Counted from the stretch's first letter, positions 48,337 to 58,042 are shown. The stretch is DNA of 64,000 nucleotides from Bradyrhizobium campsiandrae (GCF_014529705.1 NZ_JAANIH010000006.1:140789-204788), one strand, 5' to 3'. A program made the numbers and translations. Notes: generated by a model from the sequence alone, not told the origin.

Positions 48337-49644
48337 GTGTTTCGCAGAACAGCATTTTCGGCGAAGGAACGTAGTCTCCTTCACGTCATCAAGCTCGTCT
48401 CGCCATTCGTCATGGTCGTCGTGCTCCAGGCGATGATCGCTGGATTCAGCCTGGAGGTGATGTCGTCGGTTCGCGCTTATGTCGCCGGCGAGGCGATGTG
48501 GTCGCGCTCGCAGAAGAACGCCGTCTATTTTCTCCATCTGTATCTGCAGTCAGGCGAGGCAAGCCAGTTCGCGCAGTATCAGTCGTCGATCGCCGTTCCT
48601 ATCGGTGACGAGTACGCAAGGTGGGCGCTCGAGCGCGATCCGGTCAATGTCGAGCTCGCGCGCATCGGCTTCCTGCAAGGCGGCAACCATCCCGACGATG
48701 TTCCGGGCATGATCTGGTTGTTCCGGTACTTCAGCGGCATCAACTTCTTTCAGGAGGCAATCCGGGAGTGGGCTGCCACCGACCCGATGCTGCTCGAACT
48801 CAGCATCTTCAGTGAAGTGATCCGAAGCGACCTGAAGGGCGGCCCCATCCGCAACGCAGATCGGCTGCACTTCCTGTCGTCGCGGCTTTCGGAGCTGAAC
48901 ACGCAGTTTACCGGACATGCAGAGCGATTCTCGACCGCTCTGGGCGAAGGCTCTCGCACCATCAAGGTGACGCTGACCTGCGTCAACATCGTCACTGCCG
49001 CAGCCCTGATCCTGCTCCTGATCTGGCACACACGGCGACTGGTGTTGCAGCGACAGGCATTCGAGGATGCCTTGCACGCGGAGAAGGAGCGCCTGGCCTA
49101 TCAGGCGTCGCACGACTGGCTCACGGGCCTCACCAACCGCCGCGCCTTCGAGGCGCGCCTGCAAGGCGAGCTTGACGGTAACGCTGCGGGCGCGCTCAGC
49201 CTGATCCTGCTCGACCTCGACCAGTTCAAGAGCGTCAACGACAGCTGCGGACATCTCGCCGGCGACCGGCTGCTGTGTCAGGTCGCGCAATTGTTGCGGC
49301 AGGACCGACGGCCGCAGGATCTGGTCGCCCGGCTCGGCGGCGATGAATTTGGACTGATGCTGCCGGAATGCGCGCCCTACGAGGCCGTCGACATTGCCGA
49401 GCGGCTGCGGCGCTCGCTCGAGCTGTTCAGCTTCGCCTGGGATGATCGCTGCTTTGCTATCACCGCCAGCATCGGCGTTGCCTGCATCGCCGATCGCAAC
49501 ACCACGCTCGAGGACGCAATGCGCCGCGCCGATGCCGCCTGCTATCGCGCCAAGGAAAAAGGGCGCAACCGGGTTCAGGTCGACAACGGGAAAGCGGATG
49601 TCGTCGTCGTCGCCGCAAGGCCGCGCGAAGCTGCCCGCGCGTGA
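48337..49644 (+). CDS. Membrane diguanylate cyclase (GGDEF)
   Basis: A 435-residue protein starting with GTG at 48337. Membrane segments near 20-40 (LVSPFVMVVVLQAMIAGFSL) and 215-235 (VTLTCVNIVTAAALILLLIW) enclose a helical sensor region. The GGDEF domain has HDWLTGLTNRRAFEARL, LILLDLDQFKSVNDSCGH and the active site ARLGGDEFGLML. An inhibitory RxxD (RPQD) lies five residues before GGDEF, so product inhibition is expected. It synthesises c-di-GMP. No EAL domain is attached. It stands alone, convergent with the TetR gene. Confidence 0.92.
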   Translation: MFRRTAFSAKERSLLHVIKLVSPFVMVVVLQAMIAGFSLEVMSSVRAYVAGEAMWSRSQKNAVYFLHLYLQSGEASQFAQYQSSIAVPIGDEYARWALERDPVNVELARIGFLQGGNHPDDVPGMIWLFRYFSGINFFQEAIREWAATDPMLLELSIFSEVIRSDLKGGPIRNADRLHFLSSRLSELNTQFTGHAERFSTALGEGSRTIKVTLTCVNIVTAAALILLLIWHTRRLVLQRQAFEDALHAEKERLAYQASHDWLTGLTNRRAFEARLQGELDGNAAGALSLILLDLDQFKSVNDSCGHLAGDRLLCQVAQLLRQDRRPQDLVARLGGDEFGLMLPECAPYEAVDIAERLRRSLELFSFAWDDRCFAITASIGVACIADRNTTLEDAMRRADAACYRAKEKGRNRVQVDNGKADVVVVAARPREAARA

Positions 49645-49659
49645 CGGCGGGTAGCGTCG

Positions 49660-50280
49660 TCAGCGCGCCGGCAGGATTCCGAGACCCACGAGATGCGCGT
49701 CCAGGAATTGCGTGACCTGCTGGCGCAGCATCTGCGGCGGCACGGCGACCATGCGCTCTTCAAGGCCGAGCGAGATGATCCCATGCACCGCGGAAAACAG
49801 CGTGCGTGACAAGAGCGCGATCCTGACGTCATCGGCATTCGGCAGCACCCGCACCAGCAGCAGATGCATCAACGCGAAGGCGTCCATCACCATCTGGAGG
49901 ATGTCGTCGGGATAGGGACTGTCGTCCTCCGTCCGATGCGCGAACAGCGCGCGCAGCAAATTGGCGTGCTCGGCGAAGAAGTCGAGATAGGTCTCGGCCA
50001 ATCCATAGAGCTGGCGGACCGGATCCTCCCCTGGAACCCCGCGCAGCCGCGCGGTCAGCGCCTGAACCGTCTCCCTGTTGACGGTCAGGATCACCCCGTC
50101 GAAGTCGCCGAACTCGTTATAGACGCTGCCGACCGAGCAATTGGCGGCTTCGGCGACGTCCCGAACCTTCAACGATCTCAATCCCTTGGATGCAATGATG
50201 CCACGGGCGATCTCCAGGATCTGGAACCGCCTCCGGGTTTTTTTTCGATCCCGCAGCGAATCCTCTTGAACATTGTTCAT
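49660..50280 (-). CDS. TetR-family repressor
   Basis: A 206-residue TetR protein. The HTH region is RFQILEIARGIIASKGLRSL, KVRDVAEAANCSVGSVYNEF and GDFDGVILTVNRETVQAL. The C-terminal ligand domain is helical and hydrophobic (ALMHLLLVRVLPNADDVRIA). It is divergent from a small protein and the acyltransferase/ligase fusion, so it may repress a lipid-related promoter in response to a fatty acyl or similar ligand (inference). One operator copy overlaps its start, implying autoregulation. An ATG at 50295 is an alternative; neither start has a good ribosome site. Confidence 0.88.
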   Translation of the reverse strand: MNNVQEDSLRDRKKTRRRFQILEIARGIIASKGLRSLKVRDVAEAANCSVGSVYNEFGDFDGVILTVNRETVQALTARLRGVPGEDPVRQLYGLAETYLDFFAEHANLLRALFAHRTEDDSPYPDDILQMVMDAFALMHLLLVRVLPNADDVRIALLSRTLFSAVHGIISLGLEERMVAVPPQMLRQQVTQFLDAHLVGLGILPAR

Positions 50281-50308
50281 TTTTAAGCTACTCATGTGAA
50301 CAATGTTC
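50268..50308. promoter_or_regulatory. Double palindromic operator of the TetR regulator
   Basis: GAACATTGTTC (50268-50278) and GAACAATGTTC (50298-50308) are each perfect palindromes around a central base, with matching flanks (TTGAACA...TGTTCAA). Their centres are 30 bp apart, about three helical turns, on one face of the DNA. The first overlaps the TetR start and the second precedes the divergent small gene, consistent with control of both directions. Confidence 0.85.
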
Positions 50309-50331
50309 AAATTAACCCGGAGACCTGCAAA

Positions 50332-50598
50332 ATGCAAACGCTCGCTGTCGATATCGCCTCCACCTTCGTCGAGGACGCCGCAGCCCTCGTGACCGGGCTT
50401 GGCCGCGCCCTGCTGCGGTTCGCCATGGCGCCGATCGACCGGATCGCAAACGCCTGCGACATTGCCGGCGTCCTGGCTGAACGCCGCGCGACCTTCCGGA
50501 TGTGGCGGGCCAGCCGCGCCCGTGCCCGCCTCGAGGGTCGCCGCTTCGGCCTGCTCGGCCGGTTCAACCCTCTTCGCCATCTCGCCGACCTCACCTGA
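50332..50598 (+). CDS. Small basic amphipathic protein divergent from TetR gene
   Basis: An 88-residue protein starting MQTLAVDIASTFVEDAAALV and becoming strongly basic (RRATFRMWRASRARARLEGR), with hydrophobic faces that suggest membrane association. No family recognised. GGAGACC precedes the ATG at 50332. It lies 24 bases after the second TetR operator and is the first gene under that promoter, about 220 bases before the acyltransferase/ligase fusion, so it is probably part of the same TetR-regulated response. Confidence 0.6.
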   Translation: MQTLAVDIASTFVEDAAALVTGLGRALLRFAMAPIDRIANACDIAGVLAERRATFRMWRASRARARLEGRRFGLLGRFNPLRHLADLT

Positions 50599-50821
50599 GA
50601 CAAGGTTTGCGCGCATGGTCGCCCGAACTGCGGGCCGCGACCGGATATTTTGCGAACCTAACGGGATCACTTGGCGACCAACAGGATCGGAGGAGCCGGG
50701 GGAACACAGCAGGCCGGTGACAACAGTCACCCTGCAATCGCTCCTCCCACACTCATCCGGTCGTGACGCACGACCGACCAGGTAACAACCTCAGGCTGCC
50801 TTTTTCAAAACAGGACTAGTC

Positions 50822-53800
50822 ATGATCAGGGATTTGCTGTCGTCACGCCGTTTCGCGCCGCTGTTCTGGGCGCAATTCTTCTCGGCGCTCAATGACAACG
50901 TGCTCAAGAACGCGCTCGTCATCATCCTGCTTTACAGCGCGGCGACCGGCCACGGCGATGCGCTCGTGACGGTGGCAGGCGCCGTCTTCATCTTCCCCTA
51001 TTTCATCCTGTCCGGGCTCGGCGGCCAGCTCGCCGACAAATACGTCAAGTCGGTCGTCGCGCGACGATTGAAGTTCGCCGAGATCTTCGCAGCAGGCTTT
51101 GCCGCCGCCGGCTTCTTCATGCACTCGGTGCCGCTATTGTTCACCGCGCTCGCCTTGTTCGGCATCATCGCCGCCCTGTTCGGCCCCGTGAAATACGCCA
51201 TGCTGCCGGACCAGCTCGAGCTCGGCGAGCTCGCGACCGGCAACGCGCTGGTCGAAGGCGCGACGTTCATGGCCATCCTGCTCGGCACGGTCGCCGGCGG
51301 CCAGTTCGTGGCCGGCTCCGCCCACATGGGCTGGGTCGCATCGGCCGTGGTCGTGCTGGCCCTGCTGTCCTGGGCCTTCGCCTCCCGCATTCCGCAAACG
51401 ACGCCCTCCGCGCCCGATCTGCCGGTCGATGCCAATCCGTGGACCTCGACGCTTGGCCTGCTCAAGACGCTGCACGCGGACCACAGGCTGTGGGACGGCA
51501 CGGTGATCGTCTCCTGGTTCTGGCTGGTCGGCGCCATCGTGCTGTCGCTGCTGCCGGCGCTGGTCAAGGACGTCGTCGGCGGCAGTGAAGGGGTGGTGAC
51601 GCTGTGCCTGGCGATCTTCGCGATCGGCATTGCGGCTGGCTCGCTGTTCGCCGCCAGCCTGAGCCACGTTCGCCCGAACCTCGCACTGGTGCCGATCGGC
51701 GCCATCATCATGGGCTGTGCCGGCCTTGATCTCGCCTGGGCCATCGCCGTCGCGACCAAGGGCCAGGACATCGCAGCGATCGACTTTGCGACCTCATTCA
51801 TGGGCTTGCGTATGCTGGCCGATTTCGTCGCCTTCGCGTTCGGCGGCGGCCTGTTCGTGGTTCCCTCCTTCGCCGCCGTGCAGGCCTGGTCGGTCCCGAA
51901 CGAGCGCGCCCGCATCATCGCCGCGGGCAATGTGCTGCAGGCGGCCTTCATGGTGGTGGGCTCCCTGTTCGTCGCGCTGCTGCAGGCGGGCGGGCTGCAT
52001 GTCGGCTGGATCTTCTTCGGCCTCGGTGTCGCCAGCTTCGGCGCGGTGTGGTTCGTGCTGACGAAATGGGGCAAGGAGGGCGTGCGCGATTTCGGCGCCC
52101 TCTTGTTCCGTGCCCTGTTCCGCACCGAGATTCGCGGCCTCGAAAACCTGCCGCCTCCGGGCACGCGGATGCTGATCGCACCCAATCATGTCAGCCTGAT
52201 CGACGGCCCGCTGCTGCACGCCGTGCTGCCGATCGACGCCAGCTTCGCGGTCGATACCGGCATCGCCAAGGCCTGGTGGGCGAAGCCCTTCCTGCGGGTG
52301 GTCAAGCACTACACCATGGACCCGACCAAGCCGCTGGCTGCGCGCGACCTGATCAAGCTGGTCGCCGCGGGCGAGCCCGTGGTCATTTTCCCGGAGGGGC
52401 GCATCACCGTCTCCGGTTCGCTGATGAAGGTCTATGACGGCACGGCAATGATCGCGGACAAGGCCGACGCCGTGGTGGTGCCGGTCCGGATCGAAGGTGC
52501 GCAGCGCTCGCATCTCAGTTATCTCACCTCGAGCCAGATCAAGCGCTCGTGGTTTCCGCGGGTGACGGTCACGATTCTGCCGCCGGTCAAGCTGCCGGTT
52601 GCTTCGGAGCTGAAGGGCAAGGCGCGCCGCAACGCCGCCGGCGCGGCGCTGCAGGACGTCATGATCGACGCCCTGGTGAAGAACGCCATGCTTGATCACT
52701 CGCTGTTCGAAGCGCTCGGACATGCCTATCGCGACCGCGACACCGGCAAGGTCATCATCGAGGACGCGCTCGGCACCAAGCTGACCTATCGCAAGCTGAT
52801 CCTCGGCGCGCAGGTGCTGAGCCGGAAGCTGGAAGACGGCACCTCCGTCGGCGAGAATGTCGGCGTCCTGCTGCCGAACTCCGCCGGCGTCGCCGTGGTC
52901 TTCATGGCGCTGCAAAATATCGGCCGCGTCCCGGCCATGCTCAACTTCTCCGCAGGCCCGGTCAACGTCCTGGCCGCCATGAAGGCCGCGCAGGTCAAGA
53001 CCGTGTTGACCTCGAAGGCCTTCATCGAGAAGGGCAAGCTCGACAAGCTGATGGCCGCGATCTCCGCCGAGGCGCGCGTTATCTATCTCGAAGATATCCG
53101 CGCCTCGATCGGAACAGTCGACAAGATCAAGGGCCTGCTCGCCGGAACCACGCCGCGTGTCACCCGCCAGGCGAGCGATCCCGCCGTCGTGCTGTTCACG
53201 TCAGGCTCCGAAGGCACGCCCAAGGGCGTGGTGCTGTCCCACCGCAACATCCTCGCCAACGCGGCGCAGGCGCTGGCGCGGGTCGATGCCAATGCCAATG
53301 ACAAGGTCTTCAACGTGCTGCCGGTGTTCCATTCATTCGGCCTGACGGGCGGCATGATGATGCCAATGCTGGCGGGCATTCCGATCTACATGTATCCCTC
53401 GCCGCTGCATTATCGCATCGTGCCCGAGCTGATCTACCAGACCGGCGCCACCATCCTGTTCGGCACCGACACGTTCCTGTCAGGCTATGCCCGCTCGGCG
53501 CATGCCTACGACTTCCGCACCTTGCGCCTCGTGATCGCCGGCGCGGAAGCCGTCAAGGACCGCACGCGTCAGGTGTTCATGGAGCGCTACGGCATCCGCA
53601 TCCTCGAAGGCTATGGCGTCACCGAGACCGCGCCTGTGCTGGCGATGAATACGCCGATGGCGAACCGCCCCGGCACCGTCGGCCGGCTCTCGCCGCTGAT
53701 GGAAAGCCGCCTCGACCCGGTCCCCGGCATCGAGGATGGCGGCCGCCTGTCGGTGCGCGGCCCGAACGTGATGCTCGGGTATCTCAGGGCCGAAAATCCT

Positions 53801-54226
53801 GGCGTGCTCGAAGTGCTGCCCGAGGGCTGGCACGACACCGGCGACATCGTGGCCATCGACGCGGCCGGCTTCATCACCATCAAGGGTCGCGCCAAGCGCT
53901 TTGCCAAGATCGCGGGCGAAATGGTCTCCCTGTCGGCGGTCGAGAGCATCGCGACCACGCTGTGGCCGCAGGCCGCCTCAGTCGCGGTCTCGATCCCCGA
54001 CCCGCGCAAGGGCGAGCGCATCGTGCTGCTGACCACACAAAAGAACGCCGAGCGCAGCACGATGCAGGCTCAGGCCAAGTCGATCGGCGCCTCCGAGCTG
54101 ACCGTGCCCGCGACGATCATGGTGGTCGACAAGGTGCCGCTGCTCGGCACCGGCAAGACCGACTATGTCACGGCAACGACGATGGCCCGCGAACAGGCGT
54201 CCGCGCCGGAGCGCGAGGTTGCATGA
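50822..54226 (+). CDS. MFS–acyltransferase–acyl-ACP synthetase fusion (Aas/LplT-like)
   Basis: A 1134-residue three-domain protein. Residues 1-400 are an MFS transporter of LplT type, with about 12 membrane segments and an N-terminal FWAQFFSALNDNVLKNAL. Residues about 430-620 are a PlsC acyltransferase, with the HX4D motif in APNHVSLIDGPLLH and VIFPEGRITVSGSLMKVYDG. Residues about 640-1130 are an AMP-forming acyl ligase: VVLFTSGSEGTPKGVVLSH, ILEGYGVTETAPVLAMN and GWHDTGDIVAID. In E. coli LplT (flippase) and Aas (2-acyl-GPE acyltransferase/acyl-ACP synthetase) are separate and together recycle lysophospholipids; here they are one chain. A TetR repressor is encoded upstream. Confidence 0.93.
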   Translation: MIRDLLSSRRFAPLFWAQFFSALNDNVLKNALVIILLYSAATGHGDALVTVAGAVFIFPYFILSGLGGQLADKYVKSVVARRLKFAEIFAAGFAAAGFFMHSVPLLFTALALFGIIAALFGPVKYAMLPDQLELGELATGNALVEGATFMAILLGTVAGGQFVAGSAHMGWVASAVVVLALLSWAFASRIPQTTPSAPDLPVDANPWTSTLGLLKTLHADHRLWDGTVIVSWFWLVGAIVLSLLPALVKDVVGGSEGVVTLCLAIFAIGIAAGSLFAASLSHVRPNLALVPIGAIIMGCAGLDLAWAIAVATKGQDIAAIDFATSFMGLRMLADFVAFAFGGGLFVVPSFAAVQAWSVPNERARIIAAGNVLQAAFMVVGSLFVALLQAGGLHVGWIFFGLGVASFGAVWFVLTKWGKEGVRDFGALLFRALFRTEIRGLENLPPPGTRMLIAPNHVSLIDGPLLHAVLPIDASFAVDTGIAKAWWAKPFLRVVKHYTMDPTKPLAARDLIKLVAAGEPVVIFPEGRITVSGSLMKVYDGTAMIADKADAVVVPVRIEGAQRSHLSYLTSSQIKRSWFPRVTVTILPPVKLPVASELKGKARRNAAGAALQDVMIDALVKNAMLDHSLFEALGHAYRDRDTGKVIIEDALGTKLTYRKLILGAQVLSRKLEDGTSVGENVGVLLPNSAGVAVVFMALQNIGRVPAMLNFSAGPVNVLAAMKAAQVKTVLTSKAFIEKGKLDKLMAAISAEARVIYLEDIRASIGTVDKIKGLLAGTTPRVTRQASDPAVVLFTSGSEGTPKGVVLSHRNILANAAQALARVDANANDKVFNVLPVFHSFGLTGGMMMPMLAGIPIYMYPSPLHYRIVPELIYQTGATILFGTDTFLSGYARSAHAYDFRTLRLVIAGAEAVKDRTRQVFMERYGIRILEGYGVTETAPVLAMNTPMANRPGTVGRLSPLMESRLDPVPGIEDGGRLSVRGPNVMLGYLRAENPGVLEVLPEGWHDTGDIVAIDAAGFITIKGRAKRFAKIAGEMVSLSAVESIATTLWPQAASVAVSIPDPRKGERIVLLTTQKNAERSTMQAQAKSIGASELTVPATIMVVDKVPLLGTGKTDYVTATTMAREQASAPEREVA

Positions 54227-54340
54227 GGCCCGGCCCGTGCCCATCGCGCCAGCGCATGCGCGGTCTGGCGGCGTGGTCTTGCGCCACGGTATCGGAGGTG
54301 CACCGAGCCCGCGGCTGATTCAATCCAAGTCCATTTCGTT

Positions 54341-55441
54341 CTAGACAGCCGTCCGCCGCTCCTGGGCATAGCGCACCAATGCCACAAAGCGGTAGATGCC
54401 GTGCACGAACTTGCCATAGGGCATGGTGATGAACAGCGCGAACACCGCGCCGAGATGCAGCGCCAGCAGCGGTCCCATCGCGGCAGTCTCACGCAGGATC
54501 AACAACAGCATACCGGTAAGCCCGGTCAGGAACAGCATAGCGATGAAGCCGACATCCATGCCGTAGCGGTTTTCGTCGAGCAAGGCCGGATCGCGCCGCA
54601 GCTTGGCCACGAACAGGCCGATCGGGCCGACGATCAGGCCGAAGCCGCCGAACGTGCCGAGCACCACGGGCAGGTCCCACCACGGATACGGCGCCTCGCG
54701 TCCCAGGAGATAGTGATAGAGCGTCGCCACCGACGTCGCGGCGAAACACAGCAGGAAGCCATAGAACGTCAGGTGATGGAACAATTTACGCCGGTCGGTC
54801 GGCTTGTCGTCCTCGTTGTAGCAGCCGACGCCGCCGCCATGGAGATAACGCAGTTCACCCGCATCGCGAATGGCCTGGAAGATCGAGCCGCCATCGGCGC
54901 GCCCGCCGACCGGCGTGGCGATGTCGCGCCAGAATGTGCGCACGCTCATGACCAGTGCGACGATCGCATAGAGGAATGCAGCGCTGAACAATGCAGCCAT
55001 CGCATTGTGCGGCATCAGCTTGTAGAACGCGCCGGCGCCGGCGTGCACGCCGAACAGCACGCTCCGGTCATTGAGCGCGGCGAAACCAAAAACGAAGGCC
55101 GCCACGCTGAGCGCAGCGACGATGCTGATGACGAGGCCGTTGTGCGCGAAGGCGCCCGACAGGGCCTGTGGCCAGGCATAAATGGCGTAGGACTCGGCAC
55201 GGGCGACCGCGAGCGTCTTCGGAACGTTGACGTTGAACTCGTGCGGCGGCGAGAACTGGCAATCGACATAGCAGGCGCCACAGGCATGGCAGAGATTGGC
55301 GAGATAGTTGAGATCGCCGTCCGAGAAGGCGCGCCGCATCTCCATCGCCGGAAACACCGCGCAAAGCCCCTCGCAGTAGCGGCAGGAATTGCAGACCGTC
55401 ATCAGACGGTCGGCTTCGTCCAGGATTCTGCTTCCGTGCAT
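54341..55441 (-). CDS. tcuB: Tricarballylate utilisation electron-transfer protein TcuB
   Basis: A 366-residue membrane protein with two N-terminal Cys clusters for iron-sulfur centres, CNSCRYCEGLCAVFP and CHACGACYVDCQFSPP. Then come several membrane segments with His (LFHHLTFYGFLLCFAATSVA) that could bind haem. In Salmonella, TcuB takes electrons from the reduced FAD of tricarballylate dehydrogenase TcuA and passes them to the quinone pool. It is the last gene of the set, four bases after the hydrolase stop. Confidence 0.9.
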   Translation of the reverse strand: MHGSRILDEADRLMTVCNSCRYCEGLCAVFPAMEMRRAFSDGDLNYLANLCHACGACYVDCQFSPPHEFNVNVPKTLAVARAESYAIYAWPQALSGAFAHNGLVISIVAALSVAAFVFGFAALNDRSVLFGVHAGAGAFYKLMPHNAMAALFSAAFLYAIVALVMSVRTFWRDIATPVGGRADGGSIFQAIRDAGELRYLHGGGVGCYNEDDKPTDRRKLFHHLTFYGFLLCFAATSVATLYHYLLGREAPYPWWDLPVVLGTFGGFGLIVGPIGLFVAKLRRDPALLDENRYGMDVGFIAMLFLTGLTGMLLLILRETAAMGPLLALHLGAVFALFITMPYGKFVHGIYRFVALVRYAQERRTAV

Positions 55442-55445
55442 GGCG

Positions 55446-56474
55446 CTACTTCGTCAATCCTTTGGCCGCGAGCCATTTCTGGATCAGGTCGGCGACCACG
55501 AGGTTGTTCTTGTCCATCATCACCATGTGCGAATTGCCCTTGATGCCCACTTGCGGCAGGTCGACGATGTCGACGCTGCCCCCGGCCGCCTTGATGGCGT
55601 CGGCAAAAGCAACGCCATTGGCGCGGATTTTGGGCCAGCGCGAATCGCGATCGATATAGTCGCCATAGATGATGAGGGTCGGGATGTTCTTCAGCGCGTC
55701 CGCCTTGGCGATATCGCCAATGCCGGCGGGCTCGATCGCAATCAGCGCCTTGACCTTGTCGGGCCGGGCTTGCGCGACCTTGAAGCCGAAGCTGCCGGCC
55801 TGGCTGTGGAACAGGATCACCGAGGGTCCGACGCGATCGATCTCGGCGATATAGGCGGCGATGGTCGCATCGTCCGTCGTGGTCCAGCGCGGCACGTTCT
55901 GCTTGACGAAATTCTCGTAGCGTTCAACGGGGAACTGGTTGCCCGGCAGCACCTTCCGCTTGGCGGGATCGGGATCGTAGGAGTTCGGGCCATCGCCGAT
56001 GCGGAAGCGCTCGAACGGATTGGCCGTGGTCAGGAAGACCGGCTCGCCCTTGAAGATGTCAGGATATTGCGCCCAGCCCGCGCGCCCGCGCTCCACCGCG
56101 TCGGAATTATAGACCGCCCAGCCCTTGCGCAGGAAATAGTTCAGCCAGCCTTCGCGCCCATCGGGTGTGGTCTCATAAGTGACGCCGGTCAGCCCGCCGC
56201 CGTGCCACATCAGCAGCGGATAGGCGCCCTTCTCGCTCGCCGGCAGGAAATACTGCACATACATTTGCTCGACCTGGTAGGTGCCGTTGGGATCGACCTT
56301 GGCAGGCACGCCGCCTGGCGAGAACACGACCTCCCTCACCGGCTTGCCGGAGATTTCGACCAGCCGCCCGCCGACATGGAACGAGCCCATGTCGCGCAGG
56401 GTGATGGGCTCGTCGGCATACACGTCGCTGACGATCAACAGCGTCGCGATCGAAGCAATGGCTAGGCGTGACAT
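55446..56474 (-). CDS. Exported alpha/beta hydrolase between tcuA and tcuB
   Basis: A 342-residue hydrolase with signal peptide MSRLAIASIATLLIVSDVYA. The mature part contains YPLLMWHGGGLTGVTYETTP (oxyanion region), the nucleophile elbow FHSQAGSFG (Ser of HSQAG), IPTLIIYGDYIDRDSRWPKI and the catalytic-His region GIKGNSHMVMMDKNN. Predicted periplasmic esterase. Its place in a tcu set suggests it releases a tricarboxylate from an ester, but that is inference. CAGGGAG five bases before the ATG at 56474 decides this start over one at 56489. Confidence 0.82.
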   Translation of the reverse strand: MSRLAIASIATLLIVSDVYADEPITLRDMGSFHVGGRLVEISGKPVREVVFSPGGVPAKVDPNGTYQVEQMYVQYFLPASEKGAYPLLMWHGGGLTGVTYETTPDGREGWLNYFLRKGWAVYNSDAVERGRAGWAQYPDIFKGEPVFLTTANPFERFRIGDGPNSYDPDPAKRKVLPGNQFPVERYENFVKQNVPRWTTTDDATIAAYIAEIDRVGPSVILFHSQAGSFGFKVAQARPDKVKALIAIEPAGIGDIAKADALKNIPTLIIYGDYIDRDSRWPKIRANGVAFADAIKAAGGSVDIVDLPQVGIKGNSHMVMMDKNNLVVADLIQKWLAAKGLTK

Positions 56475-56501
56475 GTTTACTCCCTGCATCTTTTCTTGAT
56501 C

Positions 56502-57893
56502 CTAATTCTTGGCGTGGCGTGCCGCTTCCCGCCCCGCGATCCGTCCGAACACGCTGCCGATGGTCATGCCGATGCCGGCAGCGTAACCCTTGCCAAGCAC
56601 GTTGCCGGCCATGATCTCCCCGGCGGCGAACATGTTGGCGGACGGCTTGCCGTCGGCCATCAGCATCCGCGCCTCCTTGGTCACGCGCGTGCCGAGATAG
56701 GTGAAGGTGATGCCGGGCCGCACCGGATAGGCGAGGTAGGGCGGCGTCTCGATCTTGCGCGCCCAATGCGTCTTGGCCGGCGTGATGCCTTCGGTGCGAC
56801 AATCGTCGAGGATGGTGTGATCGAACGTGCCTGGCCGCACCGCGGCGTTGAATTCGGAGATGGTCTTTTCCAGCACGGCCGGATCGAGCTCGAGCTTGCC
56901 GGCAAGCTCGGCGATGGTTTGCCCGGCGATCGGCGGGAACAGCGTCGGCATGAAGCTGGTGACGACGGTCGAATCGAAGATGATGTAGGCGATTTGGCCC
57001 GGCTGCGCCGCGACCAGCCGGCCCCAGATCGCATAGCGTTTCGGCCAGATGTCCTCGCCCTCGTCGTAGAAGCGCTGGGCGTGCTTGTTGACGACGATGC
57101 CGAACACGACGGAATCATGCCGCGTGATGATGCCGCCGTCGAATTTCGGTGCGCGGGCGTCGATCGCGACCGCGTGGCACTGGGTGGGATCGCCGACCTC
57201 CTGCACGCCCTTGGCGAGCAGCATCTTCAGGATCGAGCCGCGATTATAGGGCGTGCCGCGGATCAGGAAATTGTCGGCGGCCTCGCCCCAATATTGCTTG
57301 AGCCAATCGCTGTTGGCTTCGAAGCCGCCGGCGGCCGCCACCAGCGAGGTCTCGCGGATTTCGGTCTCGCCATGGATCGGCCGCTTCAGGCGCGCGGCGA
57401 GGAACAGGCCGGCCTCGAGCACGAGGTCGTTAACTTCTGCATCGTACTGACCTTCGACGCCGAGACGTTCGGCGGTCAGATACAGCGCGTTGAGCATCGC
57501 CCGGCCGCCGCCGAGGAAGAACGAGTTGGTACGGCCAAGGCTCAGCGTGCCGCCGAGCGAAGGCTGCCAGCGCACGCCCTGCTCCACGATCCAGTTCAGG
57601 ATGTCCTTGGATTCGCGGATCATGTGGCGGGCAAGCACCTCGTCGGTCTGCCCGCCGGTGACCCGCAGCAGGTCCTCCCAGAACTCCTCCTCGGTGTACG
57701 GTCCTGTGAGGATTTCGGTCGCGGCGTCATGAGCGCAGCGCATGTTGCGGGTGTGGCGGGTGTTGCCGCCGCGGTAGAATTTTGGCGCGCCCTCGAGCAC
57801 GAGCACCGAGGCGCCGCCGCGGCGGGCGCTGATCGCCGCGCACAGAGCGGCGTTGCCGCCGCCAATCACCAGCACGTCGTATTTGCTGCCCAT
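56502..57893 (-). CDS. tcuA: FAD-dependent tricarballylate dehydrogenase TcuA
   Basis: A 463-residue flavoprotein of the fumarate-reductase/succinate-dehydrogenase flavoprotein fold: YDVLVIGGGNAALCAAISAR, GASVLVLEGAP, then RGGNTRHTRNMR, VAAAGGFEANSDWLKQYW and FAAGEIMAGNVLGKGYAAGI. The enzyme family oxidises tricarballylate to cis-aconitate, with electrons going to TcuB. It is the first gene of a leftward set and is divergent from a GntR regulator. Substrate is inferred from gene order with tcuB. Confidence 0.9.
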   Translation of the reverse strand: MGSKYDVLVIGGGNAALCAAISARRGGASVLVLEGAPKFYRGGNTRHTRNMRCAHDAATEILTGPYTEEEFWEDLLRVTGGQTDEVLARHMIRESKDILNWIVEQGVRWQPSLGGTLSLGRTNSFFLGGGRAMLNALYLTAERLGVEGQYDAEVNDLVLEAGLFLAARLKRPIHGETEIRETSLVAAAGGFEANSDWLKQYWGEAADNFLIRGTPYNRGSILKMLLAKGVQEVGDPTQCHAVAIDARAPKFDGGIITRHDSVVFGIVVNKHAQRFYDEGEDIWPKRYAIWGRLVAAQPGQIAYIIFDSTVVTSFMPTLFPPIAGQTIAELAGKLELDPAVLEKTISEFNAAVRPGTFDHTILDDCRTEGITPAKTHWARKIETPPYLAYPVRPGITFTYLGTRVTKEARMLMADGKPSANMFAAGEIMAGNVLGKGYAAGIGMTIGSVFGRIAGREAARHAKN

Positions 57894-57974
57894 GCCGTCT
57901 GTCCGTCACGACCAAGTTGGAGCCATTCTTGCCCGCCAGCGGCCGGCGTCAACCAGCTTCGCGCTTGCGTACTA

Positions 57975-57984
57975 TTGTATACAA
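57975..57984. promoter_or_regulatory. GntR-type operator TTGTATACAA
   Basis: A perfect 10-bp palindrome in an AT-rich patch between tcuA and the divergent GntR pseudogene, followed at once by a partial copy (GATATACAG). It fits the FadR/VanR subgroup pattern. It remains intact although the regulator is interrupted. Confidence 0.65.
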
Positions 57985-58042
57985 AGATATACAGAAGCGG
58001 TGCAAGCGGCATCTCTGCATGGGCAGGATGCGTCGAGGGACT

